This document shows, piece by piece, positions 26,375-36,351 of a DNA stretch of 64,000 bases (position 1 is the stretch's first letter; each line of letters starts with the position of its first letter). This DNA comes from Streptosporangiaceae bacterium (GTDB lineage Bacteria; Actinomycetota; Actinomycetes; Streptosporangiales; Streptosporangiaceae). Made by a program: the position numbers and the translations under genes. The notes under the pieces were generated by a model that saw only the letters and a program-made list of their open reading frames with translations, searched no databases and was not told the origin of the DNA. Where the stretch lies: NCBI GenBank assembly GCA_025934375.1, contig JAICYD010000021.1, positions 1 to 64,000 of the forward strand, read 5' to 3'.

Positions 26375-29300
26375 ATGCGGGTCGCAGCTTGCCTGACCGC
26401 CGCGGCGGTCGCCGTCGCCGGCACCCTGGCGGGAATCCAGCTCGCCACCTCCGGCGGAGTCCAGGCGAACGTGAATACCGGCGCGGTCAACCTGTCACGG
26501 GATGGGTGGGACAGCAATGAGCCGGCGCTGTCGCCCGCGACGGTCGGCGACAGCGGCAAGTTCGGCTCCATCTTCGCGACCAAGGTCAACGGCCAGGTGT
26601 ACGCGCAGCCGCTGGTGCTGGACAGCGCCACCGGGTCCAGCGTGATCGTCGCCACCCAAAACGACTGGGTGTACAGCATCAACGGCCTCAACGGCACGGT
26701 GAACTGGTCCCGGCAACTCGGCTCCCCCTACGCGGAGGCGGCCGAGGGCTGCTCCAAGCCGACCATCTCGCCGTACGTCGGCGTGACGAGCACCCCGGTC
26801 TACGACCCCGCCACCGGCACGATCTACGTGTCCGGCCTGGTCTCCGGCCCGCCCGGCGACGACTCGGACCTGTCCACCGCGACCCCGCAGGCCAAGCTGT
26901 TCGCGCTGGACGCGGCGACCGGGAACCTCCGCTGGAACCAGACGGTCTCCGGTCCGGCCGCCAACGCCGCCGCCGTGGTCTTCGACGCGTCCAAGGAACT
27001 GCAGCGGGCTGGCCTGCTGCTCCTCAACGGCTCGGTCTACCTGGCCTACGCGGGGCTCTGCTCCAGCGCGCCGGGCTATGAGGGGTTCATCGCGGGGGTG
27101 AACACCACCAGCCACGCGACGACCCTGTGGACCGACATGGCGGGCGCCGACGGCAAGCTGGGCGGCATCTGGCAAGGCGGCAACGGCCTGGTCAGCGACG
27201 GCAAGAGCATCTACGTCTCCACCGGCAACGGCACTCCGCCCGCCTCGGGCGCGGCGGGCAACTCGGCGCCGGCCAACGTGGGCCAGTCCGTCGTGCGGCT
27301 CGACGTCAACCCCAGCACCGGCGCGCTCTCCACAGGCGACTTCTTCTCCCCCGGCGACGCCGACACCGCGGCCGCGGCCGACCATGACCTCGGGTCGGCC
27401 GGCCCGATCACGCTTCCCTTCGGCACGGCCAAGTACCCGCGCATCCTCGCCACCGCCGACAAGGACGCCACCGTCTTCTTGCTCAACGCCGACGCCCTCG
27501 GCGGGCGCAGCCCCTCCGAGACCGGCAGCACCGCGCTGTTCACCGGCACCGACGGCCTCGTGTACAACCCGCCGGGCACCATCTCGCACGGCCTGTGGGG
27601 GCACATGGCCGCCTTCACCGGCAAGCTAGCCGACGGCAGCACCGCGAAGTACATCTACTACCCCGGCGTGGGCTGGGGCGGCTTTGACAACCTGTCGCTG
27701 CTGACATTCCACGACAACGACCCGAGCCCGCCGACCCTGACCAACATCGGGACCTCGGCGGACGTGTTCGGCTACGGCTCCGGGTCGCCGGTCATCACCT
27801 CCAACGGCGCCGCCGCCACCTCCGCCCTGGTCTGGATGGTCAACGCGACCACCACCGGCACCGCCCCCAACCAGGTCACCACGGGCACGCTGGAGGCGGT
27901 GCGCGCGCTGCCGGCCCTCGTCAACAACAAGAGCGTCCTGAGCACGATCTGGTCAGCGCCCATCGGCACGCCCGGGAAGTTCTCGGTCGTCGCCACCGAC
28001 AACGGGCACGTGTACACCGCCAGCCAGAACGACGGCAAGGCGGCCACCACCGCCTGCTCCACCGCCTTCGAGGACCCGGACTACACCGCCACCAACAACC
28101 AGTGCGTCGGCGTCGTGTACGGGTTCGGCGCCAAGAGCGCCCGGCTTGCGGCGTCAACGACGTCGGTCAACCTCGGCCACGTGCCGCTCGGCCAGTCCGG
28201 CACCGCGACGGTGACCCTCACCAACACCGGCGACGTGCCGGTGACAATCACCAAGGTCACCGGCCCGGGCGTGCCGTTCGGCGTCACCGGGCTGGCGGCC
28301 GGCCAGCAGGTGCCGGCCGGCACCGCGGTCCGCGTGCCGGTCTCGTTCACCCCGCAGGCCCGGCTGACGATGACCGGGAAGTTCACGGTCACCGCGACCG
28401 ACGGCTTCACGCCGCGCACGCTGACGATCGGCGTGGGCGGGGTGGGCGCCACCGCGACCACCGCCGCCGTGCCCTCGCCCGGCGGCGGGTGGACGCTGAA
28501 CGGCAGCGCCGCCATGGCCGGCAGCGCGCTGCGGCTGACCCCGGTGACGGCCGGCGCGACCGGCTCGGCGGTGTTCTACCAGCCGGTGTCCAGCAACGGG
28601 CTCAAGGCCACGTTCACCGCGCAGCTGGCCGGCGGCAGCGGCGGCGACGGCCTGACGTTCTCGCTCATCAACCCGTCCGACACCCCGGCCGCGCTCGGCC
28701 ACGGCGGGGGGCTGCTCGGGTTCGGCGGCCTGCACGGCGTGTCTGTGGTGCTGGGCACGCACAAGGACCCGGGCTTCCCGGCGGCCAACTTCATCGGCAT
28801 CTCCAACGGGACGGCGGGCAGCGGCCCGGCGGCCCACCTGACGTTCCGCGCGTACGCCACCGCGGTCCCGAGCCTGCGCGGCGCCCACGTCATCACGGTG
28901 ACGGTCAGCGGGGGCAAGGTCAGCGTGGCCGTGAACGGCAAGACCTACCTCACCGCCGCGGCCGCCATCCCGGCGACGGCGCTGCCCGCCTTCACCGCCG
29001 CCAACGGGTCGGCGACCGACGTGCACCAGGTCTCCGCGGCGACGATCACGCCGGCCGGCGGGACGATTCCGGCACCCGGTGGCGGCTGGTCGTTCAACGG
29101 GAAGGCGGCCATGTCCGGCGCGGACGCCAGCCTCACCCCGGTCGCCGCCAACCAGGCGGGGTCGGCCGTGTACCCGCGCGCGGTGGCGACCAGCAAGTTC
29201 ACCGCGAGCTTCGACGCCCAGCTGACCTCCGGCACCGGCGGTGAAGGCCTGACGCTCGCCCTGCTGAACGCGGCCACCGCCAAGGCGACCGCGCTCGGCG

Positions 29301-29656
29301 CGGCCGGCCAGGGGCTCGGCTGGGCCGGGCTGAGCGGCGTCGCGGTCGTGCTGGGTACCCAGCAGCTGCCCGGCACGCCCGCGGGCAGCTGGGTCGGCAT
29401 CTCGGCCGGCTCGTCGTCCGGCGTGCCGACGTTCATCGCCACCAAGGCGCTGGGGTCGCTGCGGACCGGTACCCACCGGGTCACGGTTAGCCTGGTCAAC
29501 GGGACGCTCACCGTCGCGATCGACGGCGTGACCGAGCTGGCCCAGGCGGTCTCGGCGCCGGCGAAGGCACTGGTCGCCTACACCGCCAGCACCGGTTCCG
29601 TCACCGACTTGCACCTCGTCCGCAACGCCGCGGTCTCAGCGGCTAGCTTCGCATAG
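26375..29656 (+). CDS. Giant secreted protein: PQQ-like propeller, Ig-like domain, two lectin-like domains
   Basis: 1093 residues. A signal peptide (MRVAACLTAAAVAVAGTLAG) precedes the mature N-terminus. Residues about 35-590 have repeated beta-propeller strands (VYSINGLNGTVNWSRQLG, LFALDAATGNLRWNQTVSG). Residues about 590-690 are an ASPM/SPD-2/Hydin-like Ig module (TVTLTNTGDVPVTITKVTGP). Two concanavalin-like units follow at about 700-885 and 890-1085, each opening with PGGGW and ending in a TDVHQV or TDLHLV strand. AGGAG precedes the ATG. No anchor is seen. Carbohydrate or surface binding is an inference; PQQ binding is not shown. A paralogue follows. Confidence 0.82.
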   Translation: MRVAACLTAAAVAVAGTLAGIQLATSGGVQANVNTGAVNLSRDGWDSNEPALSPATVGDSGKFGSIFATKVNGQVYAQPLVLDSATGSSVIVATQNDWVYSINGLNGTVNWSRQLGSPYAEAAEGCSKPTISPYVGVTSTPVYDPATGTIYVSGLVSGPPGDDSDLSTATPQAKLFALDAATGNLRWNQTVSGPAANAAAVVFDASKELQRAGLLLLNGSVYLAYAGLCSSAPGYEGFIAGVNTTSHATTLWTDMAGADGKLGGIWQGGNGLVSDGKSIYVSTGNGTPPASGAAGNSAPANVGQSVVRLDVNPSTGALSTGDFFSPGDADTAAAADHDLGSAGPITLPFGTAKYPRILATADKDATVFLLNADALGGRSPSETGSTALFTGTDGLVYNPPGTISHGLWGHMAAFTGKLADGSTAKYIYYPGVGWGGFDNLSLLTFHDNDPSPPTLTNIGTSADVFGYGSGSPVITSNGAAATSALVWMVNATTTGTAPNQVTTGTLEAVRALPALVNNKSVLSTIWSAPIGTPGKFSVVATDNGHVYTASQNDGKAATTACSTAFEDPDYTATNNQCVGVVYGFGAKSARLAASTTSVNLGHVPLGQSGTATVTLTNTGDVPVTITKVTGPGVPFGVTGLAAGQQVPAGTAVRVPVSFTPQARLTMTGKFTVTATDGFTPRTLTIGVGGVGATATTAAVPSPGGGWTLNGSAAMAGSALRLTPVTAGATGSAVFYQPVSSNGLKATFTAQLAGGSGGDGLTFSLINPSDTPAALGHGGGLLGFGGLHGVSVVLGTHKDPGFPAANFIGISNGTAGSGPAAHLTFRAYATAVPSLRGAHVITVTVSGGKVSVAVNGKTYLTAAAAIPATALPAFTAANGSATDVHQVSAATITPAGGTIPAPGGGWSFNGKAAMSGADASLTPVAANQAGSAVYPRAVATSKFTASFDAQLTSGTGGEGLTLALLNAATAKATALGAAGQGLGWAGLSGVAVVLGTQQLPGTPAGSWVGISAGSSSGVPTFIATKALGSLRTGTHRVTVSLVNGTLTVAIDGVTELAQAVSAPAKALVAYTASTGSVTDLHLVRNAAVSAASFA

Positions 29657-29759
29657 CGGACTAAGAGGAAACGCTGTATCGAATTGGCCACGGTTAGCTG
29701 AATTCCCTGTTAAGTGTGCGAATCTGGACGGCACTTCGTGGTTGCCCAGGGGAGCGCGC

Positions 29760-32700
29760 ATGCGGGTCGCAAAGTGCCTTATCGCCGTGGCGGTGGTGCT
29801 GACCAGCGCCATGGCCACCGTCCAGTTCGCGTCGGCGGGGATTCGCCCGCAGGACGTGACCACGGTCTCGCAGAACCTGCTGCGCGACGGGTGGGATGCC
29901 AACGAGCCGGGCCTGTCGCCGGCGACGGTCAGCGGCGGCCGCTTCGGCCAGCTGTTCGCCACGCACGTGGACGGGCAGGTGTACGCTCAGCCGCTGGTGG
30001 TGGACACGCCCGGTACGGCCGCGAGCGCGCCCGCCAGCAGCGTGATCGTGGCGACCGAGAACGACACGGTGTACAGCCTGAACGCCGGCACCGGCGCGAT
30101 CCAGTGGAGCAAGACGGTCGGCACGCCCTGGCTGTCCACCGCGATCGGCTGCAGTGACCTCAGCCCGCTGGTCGGCATCACCAGCACCCCGGTCTACGAC
30201 CCGGCCACGCAGGCGGTGTACGTCGTCGCGGTCACCACCGGCGGGAACCAGAGCACCAAGGCGCCCGCGGTCAACCTGTTCGCGCTCGACGCGGCGACCG
30301 GCGCGATCCAGTGGAGCAAGGCGATCGGCGGGGCGCCAACCAACGCGCCCAAGCTGACGTTCAACCCGGCGCTGGAGCGGCAGCGCACCGGGCTGCTGCT
30401 GATGAACGGCTGGATCTACACGGCCTACGGCTCGTACTGCGACGGCGGGAACTACCTCGGCTTCGTCTCCGGCGTGCACATCACCGATCACTCGCAGACG
30501 CTGTGGGCCGCCGAGACCGGGTCGGCCCAGGACCGGGGTGGCATCTGGCAAGCCGGCGGCGGCTTGATGTCCGACGGGCCGGGCCGGATCTTTCTGACCA
30601 CCGGGAACGGCGTCTCGCCGCCCCCGGGACCGGGCAGCCCGGCGCCATCCGAGCTCGGCGACTCCGTGGTCCGGCTCAGCGTGAACGCCAACGGGACACT
30701 GGCCGCGGGCGACTTCTTCAGCCCGGCCAACGCCCCCATGCTCGACACCGCCGACACCGACTTCGGCTCCGGCGGGCCCGTCGGCCTGCCGTTCGGCACG
30801 AGCGCGCATCCCGGCCTGCTCGTGCAGTCCGGCAAGGACGGCCGCGTGTTCCTGCTGGACACCCACGCGCTCGGCGGGCGCGACGCCACCACCGACAAGC
30901 CGTTGAGCAAGAGCGGCGCCTACGGCGGACAGTGGGGTCACCCGGCCGCCTTCGCCGGCTCGGGCGGCAATGCCTACGTGTACTACTCCGGGGTCAACGA
31001 CTTCCTGCGCGTCCTGAAGTTCGACGGGTCGAACCCGGCCGCCCCGGTGCTCCGGGACGTCGCCAACTCCCCCGGCGTGTTCGGCTACTCCTCCGGCTCG
31101 CCGGTCATCACCTCCAACGGCACCGATCCGGGGTCAGCGATCGTGTGGGAGGTGGCCGCGCCCAACTCCGCCAACGTGGGCCGGCTGGAGGCGTTCCTGG
31201 CGGTGCCGCAGGCGGGCAGCGCCACGCTGACCCAGATCTGGTCCGCGCCGGTCGGCCAGGCGGCCAAGTTCGCGGTGGCGGCCACCGACTCCGGCCGTGT
31301 CTACGTGGGCAGCCGCAGCGACGGCACCGACACCGCCCACGGCGTCGTGTACGGTTTCGGCGCCTCCAACGCGATGCCGCTGCTCGGCAAGCAGGCCGAC
31401 TTCGGCGCGGTCGGGGTCAGCGGCCCGGCCAAGACGGTGACCGAGACGATCGCGGCCACGCAGGACCTGCAGGTCACCGGGATCACCGGCACCTCATCCG
31501 CGACACCGTCGCCGTTCACCCTGGGAACGCCGAGCGTTAACGGGACCCCCGTGGCCGGCTTCCCCGTGTCGCTGACCGCGGGCCAGCAACTGACCGTCCC
31601 GGTCACGTTCACGCCCACCGCCACCGGGTCGGTTACCGGGTCGGTGGATCTCGCGACGAACGTGCAGGGGTTCGCGACGGTCAGCATCCCGCTGGCCGGC
31701 GTGGGCGCCGCGCCCGGCCTGGCCGCCTACCCGGCGACGCTCGCCTTCGGGGCGAACGGGACCGGGGCCAGCTTCGACCCCAACACCGGCCCGGTGCCGG
31801 TGGGAAGCTCGCAGTCGTTCCCGACTGACATCGTCAACACGGGCACCACCGCGCAGACGGTGAGCGCGGTCACGGCCCCCGCGGCCCCGTTCACCATGAG
31901 CGGGTTGTCGCCGGGCACGGTATTGCAGCCCGGCCAGGCCGCGACGGTGACGGTGACCTACAAGCCCGCCCAGGTGACTTCAGCCGACGCCGGCTCCTTC
32001 ACCGTCACTGACTCCGACGGGACCTCGGTATCGGTACCGCTGTCGGGCGCTAGCGTGGCCGGCGCCGGCGTGCTCACGGCCTCGCGGACCTCGGTCGGCT
32101 TCGCCGCCGTGGCGCTCGGCAAGTCGGTCAGCGCCGACGTCACGTTGACCAACACCGGCAACCTGCCGCTCACCGTGACTGGCTTCACGGGACCCCGGGT
32201 GCCGTTCGGGGCACCGGTGCCGGTGACGATCGGCCTGAGCGTCAACCCCGACGATTCCATCACCGTGCCGGTTACCTTTACCCCGCCAAGCAAGGGCACC
32301 TTCACCGGGCAGTACGCCGTCACCGTGACCGACGGCCACGGCCCGGCCCGGACGGTAACGATCACCGTCAGCGGCATAGGGGCCGCGCAGGCCTCCGGCG
32401 TCGTCGTGCCCTCGCCTGGCGGCGGCTGGACCGCGAACGGGACCGCCGCCATGTCGGGTACCACGCTGGTGCTCACCCCGGCCCTGGCCGCTAAGGCCGG
32501 GAGCGCGGTCTACAACGAGGGGCTGTCCAGCAACGGGCTGCGGGCGACGTTCACCGCGCGGCTTTCCGGCGGCAGCGGCGCCGATGGCATGACCTTCGCC
32601 CTGATCAGCCCGTCAGACACGGCGTCGGCCCTCGGCGGCGCCGGGCAGTTCCTCGGGTTCGGCGGGCTGCACGGGGTGGCCGTCGTGCTCGCCACCCGCA

Positions 32701-33584
32701 AGGACGCCGGCTTCCCGGCCGCCAACTTCGTCGGCTTCTCGACCGGGACGTCGGCCGGGCTGCTGCGCATCGGCCCGTACTCCACCGCGATACCCAACCT
32801 GCGCAGCGGGACCCACAAGATCGGGGTGGCCGTGTCCGGCAAGACGATCACGGTGACCGTGGACGGCAAGCAGGCCGTGCAGGCCACCTTCCCGTCCTTG
32901 CCCGCGGTCGTCTTGCCCGCGTTCACCGCCGCCACCGGCAGCGCGACCGACGTGCACGCCGTCTCCGGCGTGGCGATATCGGCCGGGATCGGGCCGGTGC
33001 CGCCGCCGGGCGGCGGCTGGTCCTACAACGGGGCGGCCCTGCACGGCTCGGACACCTGGCTCACCCACGCGGCCGTGAACCAGCGGGGCACGGTCATCTA
33101 CCCGCGGGCGGTCAGCACGGCCAACATCTCGGCGACCTTCAACATCCAGATCGGCGGCGGGACGGGGGCCAACGGGATGTGCTTCGCCCTGCTGACGCCG
33201 ACCACGAGCCCCACCGCGATCGGCACCGCCGGCGCCGGGCTCGGCCTGGCCGGCCTGCCCTCCATCGCAGTGGTGCTGAGCACCTACCAGCCGGCCGGCG
33301 CCCCCTCCGACAACTACATCGCCATCACCTCGGGAACCACGAGCGGGCAGCCCACACTCCGGATGTACAGCGGCGCAGTCCCGCCGCTGCGCGTCGGGAC
33401 GCACACCGTCACGATCACCGTGCAGGCCTCGGTGCTGAGCGTGTCCATCGACGGGACCAAGATCTTGCACCGGCCCATGGGGACCCTGCCAGCGAAGATG
33501 CTGCTGGCGTTCACCGCCGCGACTGGCTCGAAGACCGACAACCACCTGGTCCGCAACGCCGCCATCACCGCGACGGGCTTCTAG
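29760..33584 (+). CDS. Giant secreted paralogue: PQQ-like propeller, three Ig-like domains, two lectin-like domains
   Basis: 1274 residues from the ATG at 29760 (AGGGGAG upstream). The signal peptide MRVAKCLIAVAVVLTSAMA resembles that of the preceding gene, as does the following LLRDGWDANEPGLSPATV. The propeller spans residues about 30-530. Unlike the paralogue it has about three Hydin-like Ig modules (530-870, for example VTLTNTGNLPLTVTGFTGPR). Two lectin-like units follow (about 875-1065 and 1070-1270), each opening PGGGW. The tail VRNAAITATGF matches the VRNAAVSAASFA end upstream. Tandem duplication with domain gain is the simplest history. Confidence 0.82.
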   Translation: MRVAKCLIAVAVVLTSAMATVQFASAGIRPQDVTTVSQNLLRDGWDANEPGLSPATVSGGRFGQLFATHVDGQVYAQPLVVDTPGTAASAPASSVIVATENDTVYSLNAGTGAIQWSKTVGTPWLSTAIGCSDLSPLVGITSTPVYDPATQAVYVVAVTTGGNQSTKAPAVNLFALDAATGAIQWSKAIGGAPTNAPKLTFNPALERQRTGLLLMNGWIYTAYGSYCDGGNYLGFVSGVHITDHSQTLWAAETGSAQDRGGIWQAGGGLMSDGPGRIFLTTGNGVSPPPGPGSPAPSELGDSVVRLSVNANGTLAAGDFFSPANAPMLDTADTDFGSGGPVGLPFGTSAHPGLLVQSGKDGRVFLLDTHALGGRDATTDKPLSKSGAYGGQWGHPAAFAGSGGNAYVYYSGVNDFLRVLKFDGSNPAAPVLRDVANSPGVFGYSSGSPVITSNGTDPGSAIVWEVAAPNSANVGRLEAFLAVPQAGSATLTQIWSAPVGQAAKFAVAATDSGRVYVGSRSDGTDTAHGVVYGFGASNAMPLLGKQADFGAVGVSGPAKTVTETIAATQDLQVTGITGTSSATPSPFTLGTPSVNGTPVAGFPVSLTAGQQLTVPVTFTPTATGSVTGSVDLATNVQGFATVSIPLAGVGAAPGLAAYPATLAFGANGTGASFDPNTGPVPVGSSQSFPTDIVNTGTTAQTVSAVTAPAAPFTMSGLSPGTVLQPGQAATVTVTYKPAQVTSADAGSFTVTDSDGTSVSVPLSGASVAGAGVLTASRTSVGFAAVALGKSVSADVTLTNTGNLPLTVTGFTGPRVPFGAPVPVTIGLSVNPDDSITVPVTFTPPSKGTFTGQYAVTVTDGHGPARTVTITVSGIGAAQASGVVVPSPGGGWTANGTAAMSGTTLVLTPALAAKAGSAVYNEGLSSNGLRATFTARLSGGSGADGMTFALISPSDTASALGGAGQFLGFGGLHGVAVVLATRKDAGFPAANFVGFSTGTSAGLLRIGPYSTAIPNLRSGTHKIGVAVSGKTITVTVDGKQAVQATFPSLPAVVLPAFTAATGSATDVHAVSGVAISAGIGPVPPPGGGWSYNGAALHGSDTWLTHAAVNQRGTVIYPRAVSTANISATFNIQIGGGTGANGMCFALLTPTTSPTAIGTAGAGLGLAGLPSIAVVLSTYQPAGAPSDNYIAITSGTTSGQPTLRMYSGAVPPLRVGTHTVTITVQASVLSVSIDGTKILHRPMGTLPAKMLLAFTAATGSKTDNHLVRNAAITATGF

Positions 33585-33598
33585 ACGGTAGCCGCGCG

Positions 33599-33634
33599 GC
33601 GGCAGGTCCCGGGCGCCGCGCCGGGACCTGCCGC
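33599..33634 (+). terminator. Terminator after the giant secreted protein genes
   Basis: GCGGCAGGTCCCGG (33599-33612) and CCGGGACCTGCCGC (33621-33634) form a perfect 14-bp stem with an 8-base loop, 15 bases after the stop codon. Confidence 0.8.
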
Positions 33635-33720
33635 CATAGCGCGGGCCTATGATCCAACCGAGCGTGCCCCCGCGTCGTCTGTAGAGTTATGACAGAAGAC
33701 CGACAGCGCGTAGGAGCACG

Positions 33721-34689
33721 ATGAAAAGGCTCAGCCGAACGTTCACCATCACCACCTTGAGCCTGCTCCTGGTCGGCGGCGGAACCGCGGGCGCAGTCGC
33801 GGCGAGCGCCTCCAGCGCCAGCGGCACGGCGGCGAGCGCGGCCGCGGCGGCCAACCCCGCGGGCTTCATCTACGGCTCGGACAGCTGGCCGGTGCCCGTC
33901 ACCCGCTCGTCACCCACGGCTGTGTGGCCAATGACGCACCTGTCCGGCAACTATGGCGGCTACATCGGGATGGCCGGCAACTGGGCCCGGTTCCTGAGCT
34001 GCAGCACCGGCAACTTCCTGGCCTACGCGGCGACGAACGGCGCCCAGGCCAACGACAACTTCATCCACCACAACATCGGTATCGGCACCGGCGTGTACTG
34101 GTACCTGGGGGGCCCGGGCGTTGACCCGCACTGGAACAACACCTCCTCCGCGGCGTACAACTGGGGCGTCCGTCAGGCGTCGCTAACCCTCGCCGCGATG
34201 GCCAAGATCCACGTGACCTACCCCGTGGTCTGGGCCGACATCGAGCAGCCGGGCATCAAGCCCGCGCCCGACAACGGCTGGAACAACGCCTACACCAGCC
34301 CGTGCAGCGGGGTCGTCAAGCAACAGCACATCGCGGCCGCCATCGACCGGGCCGAGTTCGACGGGTTCGCCAGGTACATCACGACGCACTCCAAGTACAA
34401 GGTCGGCGTCTACTCCGAGCCCGGCATATGGACGTCGATCTTCGGCACCGGGACCGCGGCGCAGATCCCCAACACCTACGAGTGGACCTACGAGCCGGAG
34501 ACCGCCAACCTCGGCGCCCGCCCGTCCGGCTGGTGCCTGTCCGGCGGCACCGGGGCCTGCGCCCGGTTCTTCGGCGGGGTGACCAGCGCCAGCCCGTACG
34601 CGCTGATGTGGCAGTGGTCCGGCGGCGGCGGCGTCCGCAACCCCTACGGCGACTACGACCAGATCGACGTGGCCCGCACCCCCAAGTAG
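33721..34689 (+). CDS. Secreted GH25/DUF1906-like TIM-barrel protein
   Basis: 322 residues. A signal peptide (residues 1-28, TTLSLLLVGGGTAGAVAASA core) is followed by an Ala/Ser linker. The mature domain looks like a lysozyme-like barrel: IGIGTGVYWYLGGPGVDPHW, VTYPVVWADIEQPG (acidic pair where GH25 enzymes have catalytic residues), YKVGVYSEPGIWTSIFG, and a final strand LMWQWSGGG with YDQIDVA. Secretion and peptidoglycan-related hydrolysis are inferred; activity may be lost. Four cysteines could form disulfides. It stands after the giant secreted pair but behind a terminator. Confidence 0.65.
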   Translation: MKRLSRTFTITTLSLLLVGGGTAGAVAASASSASGTAASAAAAANPAGFIYGSDSWPVPVTRSSPTAVWPMTHLSGNYGGYIGMAGNWARFLSCSTGNFLAYAATNGAQANDNFIHHNIGIGTGVYWYLGGPGVDPHWNNTSSAAYNWGVRQASLTLAAMAKIHVTYPVVWADIEQPGIKPAPDNGWNNAYTSPCSGVVKQQHIAAAIDRAEFDGFARYITTHSKYKVGVYSEPGIWTSIFGTGTAAQIPNTYEWTYEPETANLGARPSGWCLSGGTGACARFFGGVTSASPYALMWQWSGGGGVRNPYGDYDQIDVARTPK

Positions 34690-34720
34690 CGGGCGCGATC
34701 ACCGGGGGCCGGCGCCGCGG

Positions 34721-36331
34721 TTACGCGGCGACGGTCCCCGCCAGCAGTGGCTCCAGCGTCACCGTCGGATGGTCGCGCGCGATCGCGTTCAGCCGCCACT
34801 TGTCGGCGAACAGGGCAAGCAGCGCGCCGTCCAGCCGCCGGGTCAGCACCTCGCACCCGCGCAGGCCCTTCAGCGCCTCCTGGCCCCCGGCGTCGGTCAG
34901 CCGCGCGAGCTCGAAGTCCAGGTGCGACAGCTCCGACTTAGCGCCGAACTCGTGCTCCAGCCGGTGCAGCACCACGTCGAACTGCAGCGGGCCGACCGCC
35001 GCGAGCACCGGCGCCTGGTCCCCGCGCAGGTCCGACGACAGCACCTGGACCACGCCCTCGGTGTCGAGCTGGTCGATGCCCCGCCGGAACTGCTTGAACT
35101 TCCCGGCGTCCTTGCACCGCACGACCGCGAAGTGCTCGGGTGCGAACGACGGGATCGGCGGGAACTCCACCGGCACCTCGGCGTACAGCGTGTCCCCGGG
35201 CCGCAGTGCAGTCGCGTTGACCAGGCCGATCACGTCGCCGGGGAACGCCACGTCCAGGGTTTCCCGCTCCGCGCCGAACATCTCCTGCGCGTACTTCGTC
35301 GCGAACGGCCGGCCAGTCGCGGCGTGGGTGAGCACCATGCCCCGCTCGAACCGCCCGGAGCAGACCCGCACGAACGCCACCCGGTCCCGGTGCGCCGGGT
35401 TCATGTTCGCCTGGACCTTGAAGACCAGCCCGGAAAACGGCGCGTCGACCGGCCGCGGGTCCCCGGCGGCCGAGGCGCGCGGCAGCGGCGCGGGCGCCAG
35501 GGCGCACATCGCGTCCAGGAGCCGGCGCACCCCGAAGTTCGGCAGCGCCGCGCCGAACAGCACCGGCGATGACTCCCCGGCCAGGAACGACGGCATGTCA
35601 AGGTCGGCGCCGATCTCCGACAGCAGCGCGACCTCCTCCGCCGCCGCCTCGTAGACGGTGCCCTCGCGGGCCAGCGCGCCGGCGTCGTCGAACACTTCCT
35701 CAAGTGCCCTGGAGGCACCGCCGGGCGTGCGCGTGTAAGCGGTGTAGACCCCCGAGGACCGTTCGATCAGCCCCCGGAAGTCCCCCGCGATCCCGACCGG
35801 CCAGTTCACCGGCGTGGGCCGCAGCCCGATCCGTTGCTCGATCTCATCGAGAAGTTCCAGGGGCTCGCGGCCGGGCCGGTCCCACTTATTCACGAACGTC
35901 ACGACGGGCACGTGCCGCGACCGGCACACGTCGAACAGCTTCAGCGTCTGCGGCTCCAGGCCCTTGGCCGAGTCCAGCAGCATGATCGCGCAGTCCACGG
36001 CCTCCAGGACCCGGTAGGTGTCCTCGGAGAAGTCCGCGTGACCGGGCGTGTCGAGCAGGTTCAGCACGTGGCCGTCGTAGTCGAACTTCAAGGCCGCCGA
36101 GGTGATCGAGATGCCGCGGTCCTTCTCCATGGCCATCCAGTCGGAGGTGACCCCGCGCCGCCCCGCCTTGCCGTGCACCGCGCCGGCCTGGTTGATCGCC
36201 GCCGCGTGGAGCGCCAGGGCCTCGGTTAGCGTGGACTTGCCCGCGTCCGGGTGGCTGATGACGGCGAACGTCCGCCGCCGCCCGGCTTCCGCGCTCACCC
36301 CGCGCGCAACCCCAACTTCAGCGACCGTCAC
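34721..36331 (-). CDS. prfC: Peptide chain release factor 3
   Basis: A 536-residue translational GTPase that recycles RF1/RF2. The P-loop is SHPDAGKSTLTEAL near residue 27. Switch motifs are RGISITSAALKFDY and LLDTPGHADFSEDTYR, then FVNKWDRPG. RF3-specific FEEIEQ-like sequence LLDEIEQRIGLRPTPVNWP follows. Length and order match RF3 rather than EF-G. Single gene; the leftward nadC-containing operon lies just upstream. Confidence 0.96.
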   Translation of the reverse strand: MTVAEVGVARGVSAEAGRRRTFAVISHPDAGKSTLTEALALHAAAINQAGAVHGKAGRRGVTSDWMAMEKDRGISITSAALKFDYDGHVLNLLDTPGHADFSEDTYRVLEAVDCAIMLLDSAKGLEPQTLKLFDVCRSRHVPVVTFVNKWDRPGREPLELLDEIEQRIGLRPTPVNWPVGIAGDFRGLIERSSGVYTAYTRTPGGASRALEEVFDDAGALAREGTVYEAAAEEVALLSEIGADLDMPSFLAGESSPVLFGAALPNFGVRRLLDAMCALAPAPLPRASAAGDPRPVDAPFSGLVFKVQANMNPAHRDRVAFVRVCSGRFERGMVLTHAATGRPFATKYAQEMFGAERETLDVAFPGDVIGLVNATALRPGDTLYAEVPVEFPPIPSFAPEHFAVVRCKDAGKFKQFRRGIDQLDTEGVVQVLSSDLRGDQAPVLAAVGPLQFDVVLHRLEHEFGAKSELSHLDFELARLTDAGGQEALKGLRGCEVLTRRLDGALLALFADKWRLNAIARDHPTVTLEPLLAGTVAA

Positions 36332-36351
36332 CGTGACACCTCTCGTCTAGC

